Assembly (NCBI GenBank): GCA_964452085.1 | Contig: CAYVKL010000008.1 | Span: forward strand, 1 to 64,000 | DNA: 64,000 nt | From: Methanobacterium sp964452085 | GTDB lineage: Archaea > Methanobacteriota > Methanobacteria > Methanobacteriales > Methanobacteriaceae | Direction of reading: 5' to 3' | Part shown: positions 22,164 to 30,098 of the stretch, piece by piece | How positions within the stretch are numbered: position 1 is the first letter of the stretch | How the letters are laid out: every line of letters starts with the position of its first letter | The notes under the pieces: generated by a model | What the model saw: only the letters and a program-made list of their open reading frames with translations | Told to the model about the DNA's origin: nothing | The model's database searches: none | Program-made: the position numbers and the translations under genes

Positions 22164-23725
22164 TCAACTTGCAATTGTAGGTCTGAAGCTGCGGCAGTGA
22201 AAGCTTTCACACATAAATTGGCCTGAGGATAATCTGAGAATATAGGACTTGCTAAATCCGTCCAAACACCGTCGTAATAAATGAAACTCTCCCCCGGATT
22301 TGCAGTTGCTTTGTTGACCCATTCACTATTATATTCTATAACTATTGGTTCCAGACATCCAGGTGAGGTTAGATTTACCATTATTTTGAATTCCTGGCCT
22401 GCAATTAATGGAATGGGCTGGTTGAAATTGATGGTATAGTAACCTGCGTATTCCAGTACTCCCTGGGCTACTTCTGTGGTGATGTTGTTTACAATGGCAT
22501 ATAACTGGTAGGTGGTGTTGGGGGTTAATGCGTAAAAACTGGCTGCTTGTAGGGGATTGTTGCTTGTGGCATGGAAAACATTCATGAACGCTGCAGTGGA
22601 ACATCCCACCGAACTGGCCTTGGTGTTCCCGCACATTCCAAAGGGGTCATACTGGTAGATTTGTTTGTAGTTATCGGGGCTTTCCGCATTCATGTAAACC
22701 ATGTTAATAGAAACCCTGTCAGTAGGAGAATAAAACCCAAGCGCGTAACCGAGTTCGTTATCATAGTATGAGATATAGAAATATCCCTGATCACCCCAAC
22801 CTGTTCCTTTACTGTTTTTTGCAATAAAAGCACCGTTACCAGGGGGTTTAAAAATAAAATTGCTTTTATCATAGTTATCATCCCATCCCACCAGACAAAC
22901 GTCATGGGAGCCATCTAAGACGCTTAAGCCAGTGATGAAACAATAACTGGCAGAACTGGCATTATAGGAATCCTCAGCCAATGTCATACCACTCACTACA
23001 CCTCCATAGTTTGAGATTGCTGCTTTAATGATGTTGTTATCCAGTGAATTAGTCCTTCCAGGTAGGAAAATGCAGTTCTGGATGTGTTTAACCACGGTTA
23101 AGTTTTCAGGAGAGATCCCACTGGTGGTATTGTAAGGGTCATCAGATTCATTTACCGGGCCACTCCACCGTGCCAGATAGGCCAGAGCATCTTTATGATA
23201 GTCTCCATCTTTATAGTCACGATTATATCCCCAGGGATAGGCAGAGCTTAGAGTATTTTTCATATTGTTTTCAGAAAAGTCCCAGTTCTCCCCTGGTAGG
23301 AGGCAGGACTCTAAAGAGGATATTGCCGCGAAAATCGAGCAAGTACCCAGGGGGCTCTGGTTTTTAGGAGGTGTTACTCTTCCCAGGGTTCTCAAATCAT
23401 ATAATGATGGCAAACTAGAAAGATCCAGTGAATAATATCCCGGATTCTGAGATTGCTGGAAAATATAATTCAATTCACTGGGTCCTGATGATGCAGAGGT
23501 TTTTTTATTTGAATTTGAAATATTGTAAGATGAATTATTTGTATCGATGGAATTATTAGAATTATACGAATTGGAATAATTATCAGTACTGCTTGAATTT
23601 AAGGTAGGTGGGGAAAGATTATCAGTTGTTTCTGCACTGCTGTTATCATTCATTGCATATGAAATGTTAGAGAAAGCCAGAGTAAAGGCTAAAACCAATA
23701 ATAATGTTCTTATTTTAGTTTTCAA
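21689..23725 (-). CDS. papain-like (C1A) surface cysteine protease with lectin-like, DUF11 and membrane-anchor regions, copy 1
   Basis: A 678-residue protein starting at TTG with GAGGTAG about 8 nt upstream; the paralogue has ATG at this codon. A signal peptide is followed by an Asn/Ser-rich spacer (about 25-80). The protease domain has the oxyanion Gln 123, Cys 129 (KNQSPLGTCSIF), His 274 (SHDVCLVGWDD) and Asn 304 (AKNSKGTGWGDQGYF). The residue after the catalytic Cys is Ser where papains and the paralogue have Trp. A lectin-like region and a DUF11 domain (NNNGPDDACDVKVNELIPPGL) follow. The end is TTGMQNTGTTAIPL, one membrane helix and GRRT. It probably cleaves surface proteins or pseudomurein peptides outside the cell; the target is inferred. 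Confidence 0.87.
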   Translation of the reverse strand: MKTKIRTLLLVLAFTLAFSNISYAMNDNSSAETTDNLSPPTLNSSSTDNYSNSYNSNNSIDTNNSSYNISNSNKKTSASSGPSELNYIFQQSQNPGYYSLDLSSLPSLYDLRTLGRVTPPKNQSPLGTCSIFAAISSLESCLLPGENWDFSENNMKNTLSSAYPWGYNRDYKDGDYHKDALAYLARWSGPVNESDDPYNTTSGISPENLTVVKHIQNCIFLPGRTNSLDNNIIKAAISNYGGVVSGMTLAEDSYNASSASYCFITGLSVLDGSHDVCLVGWDDNYDKSNFIFKPPGNGAFIAKNSKGTGWGDQGYFYISYYDNELGYALGFYSPTDRVSINMVYMNAESPDNYKQIYQYDPFGMCGNTKASSVGCSTAAFMNVFHATSNNPLQAASFYALTPNTTYQLYAIVNNITTEVAQGVLEYAGYYTINFNQPIPLIAGQEFKIMVNLTSPGCLEPIVIEYNSEWVNKATANPGESFIYYDGVWTDLASPIFSDYPQANLCVKAFTAAASDLQLQVETSNLHPVIGETLKFIINVNNNGPDDACDVKVNELIPPGLDIISFQPSIGQYDPQTSIWTLGKLPVGKTATLIIYCTLKAAGELINEATITSSTYNLNPLNSAKTVISAYEPISAAKTPEVEALTTKTTGMQNTGTTAIPLILSAILLILGMFKGRRT

Positions 23726-23871
23726 GCGTAAATCTACCTCTTAAGACGGATATTTTGATAGTTTAAGTGTAAAATTTAAAGAATATTAACGTTATTCATT
23801 TATCCAGCAGTATCCTCATCTACGCTTTTATGTTATTGATTCACACATTAATCAATGAAAAAAAGTTTATT

Positions 23872-23885
23872 GTGAAAATCGTCAC
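23872..23885. promoter_or_regulatory. palindromic operator-like site upstream of peptidase 1
   Basis: GTGAAAATCGTCAC, an inverted repeat GTGA...TCAC. On its upstream (right-hand) side lies a conserved block leading to a TATA-like stretch around 23910-23922. The paralogous gene has GTGAAAATTTTCAC in the same setting. Confidence 0.55.
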
Positions 23886-24186
23886 CCGCAATCAATTTTG
23901 CAAATGAAATGTATTATATGTATAATTGCTAGCGATCCCCATTTTCATCATTCTAAACACGGTTTAAGAGTTTAATAATAGTATTTGTTGAGCTATAAAG
24001 CTGAAAATATCTATAGTATCTGAATAAAAAAATATCTGAAAGTAAGATTCCTGATTAAAATATTTGCTATGGCCGCTCCGAGGCCATTTAATCATCTTCT
24101 TTTAATTAAATAATAGTTTTTTGTAAAGGTTTGTAACGTATCCGTATTCTAAGGTCTCCTCCAAGTGTAAACGGTTTGGATATTAT
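23886..24186. other. intergenic region with one GC hairpin
   Basis: AT-rich sequence upstream of the peptidase gene. ATGGCC (24069-24074) and GGCCAT (24082-24087) make a GC-rich hairpin about 100 nt downstream of the 81-residue gene on the - strand, probably its terminator. No gene seen. Confidence 0.55.
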
Positions 24187-24432
24187 TTAGTCCTCTTCGT
24201 TCTCTTGATTGCTTTCATGGATTACATTCCCACGCACATCTCTTTTAGGTTCTTTCGTGGGTTTTTTAACTTCATTCTCTGATTTTGGAGTTATCGCTTG
24301 CCCGTACGCATCCCTCTTAACCTCTTTAGAATCGTCCTTGATTATGTTTCCTAATATATCCCTCTTAATTTCTTTTCCTTTTCCTTTTGGCTTCACATTC
24401 CCAAATACATCCTTATCCTGTTCACTACGCAT
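24187..24432 (-). CDS. 81-residue charged repeat protein with KRDxxGNxI motifs
   Basis: ATG 24432 (MRSEQDKDVFGN) is chosen because GGGGTG lies just upstream; a longer frame from 24453 lacks an SD. The protein is four imperfect repeats with cores DKDVFGNVK, KRDILGNII, KRDAYGQAI and KRDVRGNVI, joined by Lys/Glu-rich linkers. There is no signal peptide and no hydrophobic segment. The family is unknown to me. The repeats may bind nucleic acid or a protein partner. It lies between the two peptidase genes on their strand. Confidence 0.7.
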   Translation of the reverse strand: MRSEQDKDVFGNVKPKGKGKEIKRDILGNIIKDDSKEVKRDAYGQAITPKSENEVKKPTKEPKRDVRGNVIHESNQENEED

Positions 24433-24742
24433 AATTACACCCCTTTTAAACAAACGGTACCTTATTTGAATCCTTATATTATTATACTATACTTCTTATT
24501 ATTAAAAAGGGGTAGTGCGTCGGTTCCTGATTTATTGAAGATTTGAAAATAGTTAAAATGAAATATTTAAAAATAGATATTAATTCATGACCTTTATACC
24601 AAACTAGAATTCTTATTGTTTTCATTAAGTTAAAAAAAGGTTTAGGTAGTCCTAAAGACATGACCAACTAATTTATTATATCTAAAATATTATGCATATT
24701 TTCCAAATCGTAGGAAAAAATAGAATTATAAAATCTTAACCC
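24433..24742. other. intergenic region, nothing firm
   Basis: AT-rich. A 61-codon frame (24482-24667, -) lacks a convincing SD and reads as low-quality hydrophobic sequence, so it is not called. Confidence 0.5.
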
Positions 24743-25042
24743 CTACTTGTAAATAAAGTATAAATAAGTTTCCACTAGAGTTCCGGCGAGACTGCTTCCC
24801 AACATCATATCTTCGTACTGATATCCACTTTCTTCGATATGTGTCACGAATCCATAATCTAATTTCCCTTTTTCAGTTATGTACCCCTCCAAAAGCGTTT
24901 TCAACTCGGATTCACTGAGAGTAGTATAAATCGGGAAAACAGTTCTTCCTCCTTGCTCAGTTTTTATGTCCACATAATACATATTTGCTAAGCCAATATC
25001 GATTTCAGTAATTTTATCTTTTTCTTTTTTACTTCCAAACAT
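24743..25042 (-). CDS. 99-residue protein of unknown function
   Basis: ATG 25042 (MFGSKKEKDKITEIDIGLAN) has GGGGG at 6-10 nt upstream and is preferred over longer frames starting at 25084 or 25051. The sequence is soluble in the first 75 residues (YYVDIKTEQGGRTVFPIYTTLSE, then GYITEKGKLDYGFVTHIEESG) and ends in a mildly hydrophobic stretch (SSLAGTLVETYLYFIYK). I recognise no family. It sits between the peptidase genes on the same strand. Confidence 0.65.
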   Translation of the reverse strand: MFGSKKEKDKITEIDIGLANMYYVDIKTEQGGRTVFPIYTTLSESELKTLLEGYITEKGKLDYGFVTHIEESGYQYEDMMLGSSLAGTLVETYLYFIYK

Positions 25043-25644
25043 ATCATTCATCCCCCTTTGTGTATACATCTCACATTCAACCATTATAAAATTAGATTAA
25101 CTTTTTACAAAATCCAAATTAAGTGAAAGGTTTTTTTTATTTATGTTTTTATTACTTTCAACCGACAATATTTTCTTCCTGGAAACTATTCCATAACTAT
25201 GCCTAATCTTAAAACTATTTCCATCTATTCAGAGCCAACTAAGCTCCAATGATAATTCTGACGGTTGCTTAAAGATTCTAATACCTCACTCTCCATTGGA
25301 CTTACAGTAGCATAGATATACAATATCCAGATACGTTGCCATGGACATTAGATATCAACCTTCTCATTAAGTGGTTCGATATAAAGGTCAGTTAAATGAT
25401 GTATCGATCGATAATTATATGGGTAAATGTGTGTGTTTTTATTTTAATTGCACTTTAATTCATTTTATGATATAGGTGATGTTAATTCAAGATCTAGATA
25501 TGTACTATTCCTGAATATAATTTCAGTTGAACCATTTTTATCACATTTCAACCTATTTATCTATTTAAAGGTCTTGTGGGGTTGAAATGTAAAAACTTCA
25601 TCATAAAACAAATTTATATTGAGAAAACTTTTATTGTGTTTTTT
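25043..25644. other. 602-nt intergenic region with conserved 3' structure
   Basis: The right end repeats the flank of peptidase gene 1: the inverted repeat 25544-25553/25580-25589 and the start of the 512-bp tract (from 25608). The left two thirds hold only a small frame (25225-25296, -) that may be the remnant of a gene end. No gene called. Confidence 0.55.
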
Positions 25645-26119
25645 TTAAGTTCTGCGGCCTTTGAACATTCCTAAAATAAGTAATATTGCAGATAGAATAA
25701 GGGGAATCGCTGTCGTGCCAGTGTTCTGCATACCGGTGGTTTTAGTTGTCAAGGCTTCAACTTCCGGAGTTTTTGCTGCACTAATGGGCTCATAAGCACT
25801 GATTACAGTTTTTGCAGAATTTAGGGGGTTAAGGTTGTATGTGCTGGAAGTGATGGTTGCTTCGTTTATTAATTCCCCCGCAGCTTTTAGAGTGCAGTAA
25901 ATTATCAGGGTGGCAGTTTTACCAACTGGCAGTTTTCCGAGTGTCCATATACTTGTTTGAGGGTCGTATTGTCCAATGCTGGGTTGGAAGGAGATAATAT
26001 CAAGTCCAGGGGGTATGAGTTCATTTACCTTAACGTCACATGCATCGTCCGGACCGTTGTTATTCACATTTATGATGAACTTTAAGGTTTCACCTATTAC
26101 TGGATGCAGATTGCTGGTT
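25608..26119 (-). repeat. 512-bp tract identical to 21652-22163
   Basis: Second copy of the shared tract. It covers the 3' flank, membrane anchor and most of DUF11 of peptidase gene 2. The abrupt fall in identity at both ends is the pattern of gene conversion. Confidence 0.85.
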
Positions 26120-27654
26120 ATAACATGCAATTGTAGGTCTGAAGCTGCGGCGGTGAAAGCTTTCACACATAAATTGGCTTGGGGATAATCTGAGAATATG
26201 GAGTTGGTTAAATCCGTCCAAACACCGTCGTAATAAATGAAACTCTCCCCTGGATTTGCAGTTGCTTTGTTGGTCCACCCCTCCTTATATTCTATAGCTA
26301 TTGGTTCCAGACATCCGGGTGAGGTTATATTTACCATTATTTTGAATTCCTGGCCTGCAATTAATGGAATGAGCTGGTTGAAATTGATGGTATAGTAACC
26401 TGCATATTCCAGGACTCCGTGAGCTACTTCTGTGGTGGTATCGTTTACAATGGCATATAACTGGTAAGTGGTGTTAGGGGTTAATGCGTAAAAACTGGCT
26501 GCTTGCAGGGGATTGTTGCTTGTGGCATTGAAAACATTCATAAATGCTGCAGTGGAACATCCTACAGAACTGGCACTAATGTACCCCCACATTCCAAAGG
26601 GGTCATACTGGTAGATTTGTTTGTAGTTATCGGGGCTTTCCGCGTTCATATAAACCAGGTTAGTTGGATAATAATCACCATCTCCGTAACCGAGTTTGGT
26701 ATCATAGTATGAGATATAGAAATATCCCTGATCACCCCAATCTGTTCCAAAACTGTTTTTCCCGATAAAAGCACCGTTACCAGGGGGTGTAATTATAAAG
26801 TTGCTTTTGTCATAGTTATCATCCCATCCCACCAGACAAATGATATGGCCGGCGTCTAGAGGGCCCTTTATGTACCAATAACTGGCAGAACTGGCATTAT
26901 AGTGATTATTTCCCCATAGTATACCACACACTACACCCCCATAGTTTACGATGGCTGTTTTAATTAAGTCGTTATCCAGTGAATTAGTCCTTCTAGGTAG
27001 GAAAATACAGTTCTGGATGTGTTTAACCACGGTTAAGTTTTCAGGGGAGATTCCACTGGTGGTATTGTAAGGGTCATCAGATTCATTTACCGGACCACTC
27101 CACCGTGCAAAATAGGCCAGAGCCATCTCATTATATCCCCCACTACCTGGGTCACAATTATATCCCCAGGGATAGGCAGAGCTTAGAGTATTTTTCATAT
27201 GGTTTTCAGAAAAGTCCCAGTTCTCCCCTGGCAGGAGGCAGGACTCTAAAGAGGATACTGCCGAGAAAATCCAGCAAGTACCCAGGGGTATCTGGTTTTT
27301 AGGAGGTGTTACTCTTCCCAAAGTCCTTAGATCATATAATGGTGGTAAACTAGAAAGATCAAGTGAATAATATCCCGGATTCTGTGATTGCTGGAAAATA
27401 TAATTAGATCCACTGGATCCCGATGATGTAAAAGTGTTTTTATTAGAATTTGAAATATTGTGGGATGAATTTGTATCATTGGAATTATTAGAATTATACC
27501 AATTGGAATAATTATAAGTACTGCTTGAATTTAGGGTAGATTGGGAGAGATTATCAATTTCTGCACTGCTGTTATCCTCCAGTGCATATGAAAAGTTAGA
27601 GAAAGCCAGAGTAAGGACTAAAACCATGAATAATGTTTTTATTTTCGTTTTCAT
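25645..27654 (-). CDS. papain-like (C1A) surface cysteine protease with lectin-like, DUF11 and membrane-anchor regions, copy 2
   Basis: A 669-residue paralogue of the gene at 21689. ATG 27654 (MKTKIKTLFMVLVLTLAFSN) is chosen by alignment with copy 1; the frame is open 47 codons further but that part has no signal-peptide logic. The active-site region is KNQIPLGTCWIFSA (Cys followed by the standard Trp), with His in GHIICLVGWDD and Asn in GKNSFGTDWGDQGYF. Lectin-like and DUF11 regions follow, then the GMQNTG tail with membrane helix. The catalytic set is complete, so this copy is likely active. It may process or trim the adhesins encoded beside it; that is inference from location. Confidence 0.88.
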   Translation of the reverse strand: MKTKIKTLFMVLVLTLAFSNFSYALEDNSSAEIDNLSQSTLNSSSTYNYSNWYNSNNSNDTNSSHNISNSNKNTFTSSGSSGSNYIFQQSQNPGYYSLDLSSLPPLYDLRTLGRVTPPKNQIPLGTCWIFSAVSSLESCLLPGENWDFSENHMKNTLSSAYPWGYNCDPGSGGYNEMALAYFARWSGPVNESDDPYNTTSGISPENLTVVKHIQNCIFLPRRTNSLDNDLIKTAIVNYGGVVCGILWGNNHYNASSASYWYIKGPLDAGHIICLVGWDDNYDKSNFIITPPGNGAFIGKNSFGTDWGDQGYFYISYYDTKLGYGDGDYYPTNLVYMNAESPDNYKQIYQYDPFGMWGYISASSVGCSTAAFMNVFNATSNNPLQAASFYALTPNTTYQLYAIVNDTTTEVAHGVLEYAGYYTINFNQLIPLIAGQEFKIMVNITSPGCLEPIAIEYKEGWTNKATANPGESFIYYDGVWTDLTNSIFSDYPQANLCVKAFTAAASDLQLHVITSNLHPVIGETLKFIINVNNNGPDDACDVKVNELIPPGLDIISFQPSIGQYDPQTSIWTLGKLPVGKTATLIIYCTLKAAGELINEATITSSTYNLNPLNSAKTVISAYEPISAAKTPEVEALTTKTTGMQNTGTTAIPLILSAILLILGMFKGRRT

Positions 27655-27726
27655 GTGATCCTGCAGTATCATTTCACGCTTTCCTGTTATTGATTCACAC
27701 TGTAATAAATGAAAATAAGTTTTATT

Positions 27727-27740
27727 GTGAAAATTTTCAC
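27727..27740. promoter_or_regulatory. perfect palindrome upstream of peptidase 2
   Basis: GTGAAAATTTTCAC is fully self-complementary. It lies 73 nt upstream of the start and about 30-40 nt from a TATA-like stretch (about 27768-27780), close to where transcription should begin. A near-copy is at 23872-23885. Confidence 0.6.
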
Positions 27741-27954
27741 CATCAATCAATTTTGCAAAATGAAATGTATTATATAATTTTCTATCTCCAGGCACTCTAT
27801 TTTTGATGTAAAAATATTTAAAAAGTTATTATTAGTTTTTAAGTTAGGTTAAACAACCTGATCAAAATTAGCCTCCATTAAAATTATATAATTTAACAAT
27901 CACTATTAATACTAAATCTTAATTCTTTTTATTAGGCATAAAGGGGGTGAAAAT

Positions 27955-29703
27955 ATACAAAAACAAAATATTACATTTAAAACTTTCATTCCTTTACTGC
28001 TTTTAAGCTTAGCAATAGTCTTCTGCGTGAGCGCTGTTTCTGCAGCTAATGATGTCTATGTAAACACTACAGGAAACGATACTTCAGGAACTGGTACTGC
28101 AGATAATCCCTATCTCACCATACAAAAAGGAGTAGACAATGTAGATCCAAATGGAGTAATCAACATCGCGGACGGACAATACAGCGGAATAAACAACACC
28201 AACATAACCCTTGACAAGAACATGACCATCAGTGGACAGAGCCAAACAGGAACCATAATCAACGGAACAAACACTAACTGGATATTCAATATTCCCAATT
28301 ATGTGAGTGTAAACATTATGAACCTGACAACCGTCAACGGATACAGAGATTATGGTAGTGCTATCTATAATATGGGTAACCTAACAGTGACTAACTGTAA
28401 CTTCACCAATAACACCGCTAATTTTTGCGCTATCTACAATTCATATGGTAATTGTACTGTAATTGATTGTACTTTCAATGACAATAAAGCAAATATTAAT
28501 TGTGGTGCTATTGGATCTAACGGAGGTATTTGTACTGTGACTGATTCTACATTCTCTAATAACAAAGCAAGAATAGGGGGCGCTATCATCAACGAGGCAG
28601 CCATTTTTACTGTGACTGGCTGTACTTTTACAGATAACAATGCAACTGATCGTGGTGGAGCTATCGCAAGTCAGTTTAGTATACTTTCAGCTCATTACAA
28701 CAGGTTCTACAATAATACCGCAACTAATGGTGGTAATGCTATTTACTGTCAGTCTAGTTCGGTGAATGCTACACTAAACTGGTGGGGTTCCAATACCGAT
28801 CCATCAACTATCACTAACCTCATACTTGCAGATAGTGGTGCTTCCGTGTGGTCTGATCCATGGCTCTACATGACTATAAACGCCACACCAACCACTATCA
28901 ACAACACTCAAACCAGTTTAATCACAGTCAGTTTCAACAATTACAGTTCCGATGGAACTACCTATAGTTCGTACACCCCTGGTGCAGGTGAATATATTCC
29001 AGATGGAACTCTGGTTACTTTCACCACTGACCTGGGAAGTATTGGTTGTAAGACTATTGACAAATACACCAGCATGGGACTGGCTACCGCAACTTTAACT
29101 GCAGATGAGACTGCAGGAATAGCACATATTACCGGATTAACAGACTCGCAGACAGTAAATGTTGATGTGAACATAAATCCCAAATCCAATGTCTATCTGA
29201 ACATAACTCCGGATAAAACCAACCCTGTTGTGGGTGACACTGTAACCTACAGATTCAAAGTGGGAAACTACGGGCCGGATTCAGCAGAAAACGTGGTTAT
29301 GACCTTCACTGTCCCTGAAGGATTAGTATTTGCAGGAGCCACTGACAACATCGGAAACAAGTGGACCTATGACTCCAACACCAGAACCATTACCTGGAAT
29401 CTGGGAACTGTGCCAAAAGGGGATCCTGACCTATTGGTATCATTCCTATATGCGGCTGCAGGTGACTACTTGATTAACCCATTACTAAGCACTACAACCT
29501 ACGACCCGGATCTCAATGCCAACACACAATCTATAACTGTCCGTGCAGCTGCAGCACCTGTATCTGCAAACGCAGCAACCACAACATCAGCAGCATCTGG
29601 AAACACGGTGGGAATGCAAAGCACTGGAATACCAATAGCCGGGCTAATCATAGCTATCCTGCTGGTATTAGGGGGTTTTATTGGCACCCGAAAAAAACAA
29701 TAA
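27955..29703 (+). CDS. parallel beta-helix/DUF11 surface protein with membrane anchor, apparent AUA start
   Basis: The only well-placed start is ATA 27955, 7 nt after GGGGG (27943-27947; GGGGGTGA resembles the full SD). Reading from it gives a complete signal peptide (QKQNITFKTFIPLLLLSL, then AIVFCVSAVSA); the first canonical codon, GTG 28027, lies inside it. The protein would be 582 residues. After ANDVYVNTTGNDTSGTGTAD come beta-helix turns to about residue 270, NWWGSN and PWLYM, a Big_1-like Ig domain, a DUF11 domain (VGDTVTYRFKVGNYGPDSAENV), then VGMQSTGIP, a membrane helix and RKKQ. It is the first of the + strand surface genes and the only one in the run with this anchor. Confidence 0.86.
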   Translation: MQKQNITFKTFIPLLLLSLAIVFCVSAVSAANDVYVNTTGNDTSGTGTADNPYLTIQKGVDNVDPNGVINIADGQYSGINNTNITLDKNMTISGQSQTGTIINGTNTNWIFNIPNYVSVNIMNLTTVNGYRDYGSAIYNMGNLTVTNCNFTNNTANFCAIYNSYGNCTVIDCTFNDNKANINCGAIGSNGGICTVTDSTFSNNKARIGGAIINEAAIFTVTGCTFTDNNATDRGGAIASQFSILSAHYNRFYNNTATNGGNAIYCQSSSVNATLNWWGSNTDPSTITNLILADSGASVWSDPWLYMTINATPTTINNTQTSLITVSFNNYSSDGTTYSSYTPGAGEYIPDGTLVTFTTDLGSIGCKTIDKYTSMGLATATLTADETAGIAHITGLTDSQTVNVDVNINPKSNVYLNITPDKTNPVVGDTVTYRFKVGNYGPDSAENVVMTFTVPEGLVFAGATDNIGNKWTYDSNTRTITWNLGTVPKGDPDLLVSFLYAAAGDYLINPLLSTTTYDPDLNANTQSITVRAAAAPVSANAATTTSAASGNTVGMQSTGIPIAGLIIAILLVLGGFIGTRKKQ

Positions 29704-29786
29704 AGGGATATATTTCCATTTTCCCCACTTTTTTTTATTTTCAGATTATTATTTTACTATCAGTACATTGAGTTAATTTTCATTAT

Positions 29787-29805
29787 TGTTATTTCAATAC
29801 AACAG
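29787..29805 (+). promoter_or_regulatory. 3' element copy
   Basis: TGTTATTTCAATACAACAG, 84 nt past the stop of the preceding beta-helix gene and beyond its T-rich terminator. Confidence 0.65.
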
Positions 29806-29872
29806 AAATTATAATTATAAAATAAATACCCATTTAACCATTTATTAATCTTCTATTAAAAATCCGAATGAA

Positions 29873-30098
29873 GTCGTAAGTTTATTAAGATAATTCAATA
29901 GTATTCCCATATCTCTATTTTGGATGCATTTTTTGTAAAATTAATAGTACAATGCAATACAGATTTTTCCACGGGTCAAAATATTAGTTAAGGAGTCAAT
30001 TAAACAAAAATCTCTGAGGATAAGATTAAATATTAGTGACCAATAACTTTTATTTAGATGTGAAAGAATATTGCAGAGGTTTTATAGGGGGTATAATA
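29873..30098 (+). promoter_or_regulatory. class I leader of the 30099 gene
   Basis: Starts with CGTAAGTTTATTAAGATAA (about 29875-29893), then a segment with TTCAATAGTATTCCCATATC and TTTTGGATG, and ends in GGGGG-7nt-ATT. Very similar leaders precede the genes at 34070, 52540 and 56186. The first motif lies 206 nt before the start codon. Confidence 0.65.

Noticed and set aside
24482..24667. 61-codon frame on the - strand
   Set aside because: No convincing SD, odd composition, no linkage; treated as chance.
25225..25296. 23-codon frame (MESEVLESLSNRQ...) on the - strand
   Set aside because: Might be the end of a lost gene, but there is no upstream continuation or SD; too short to call a pseudogene.
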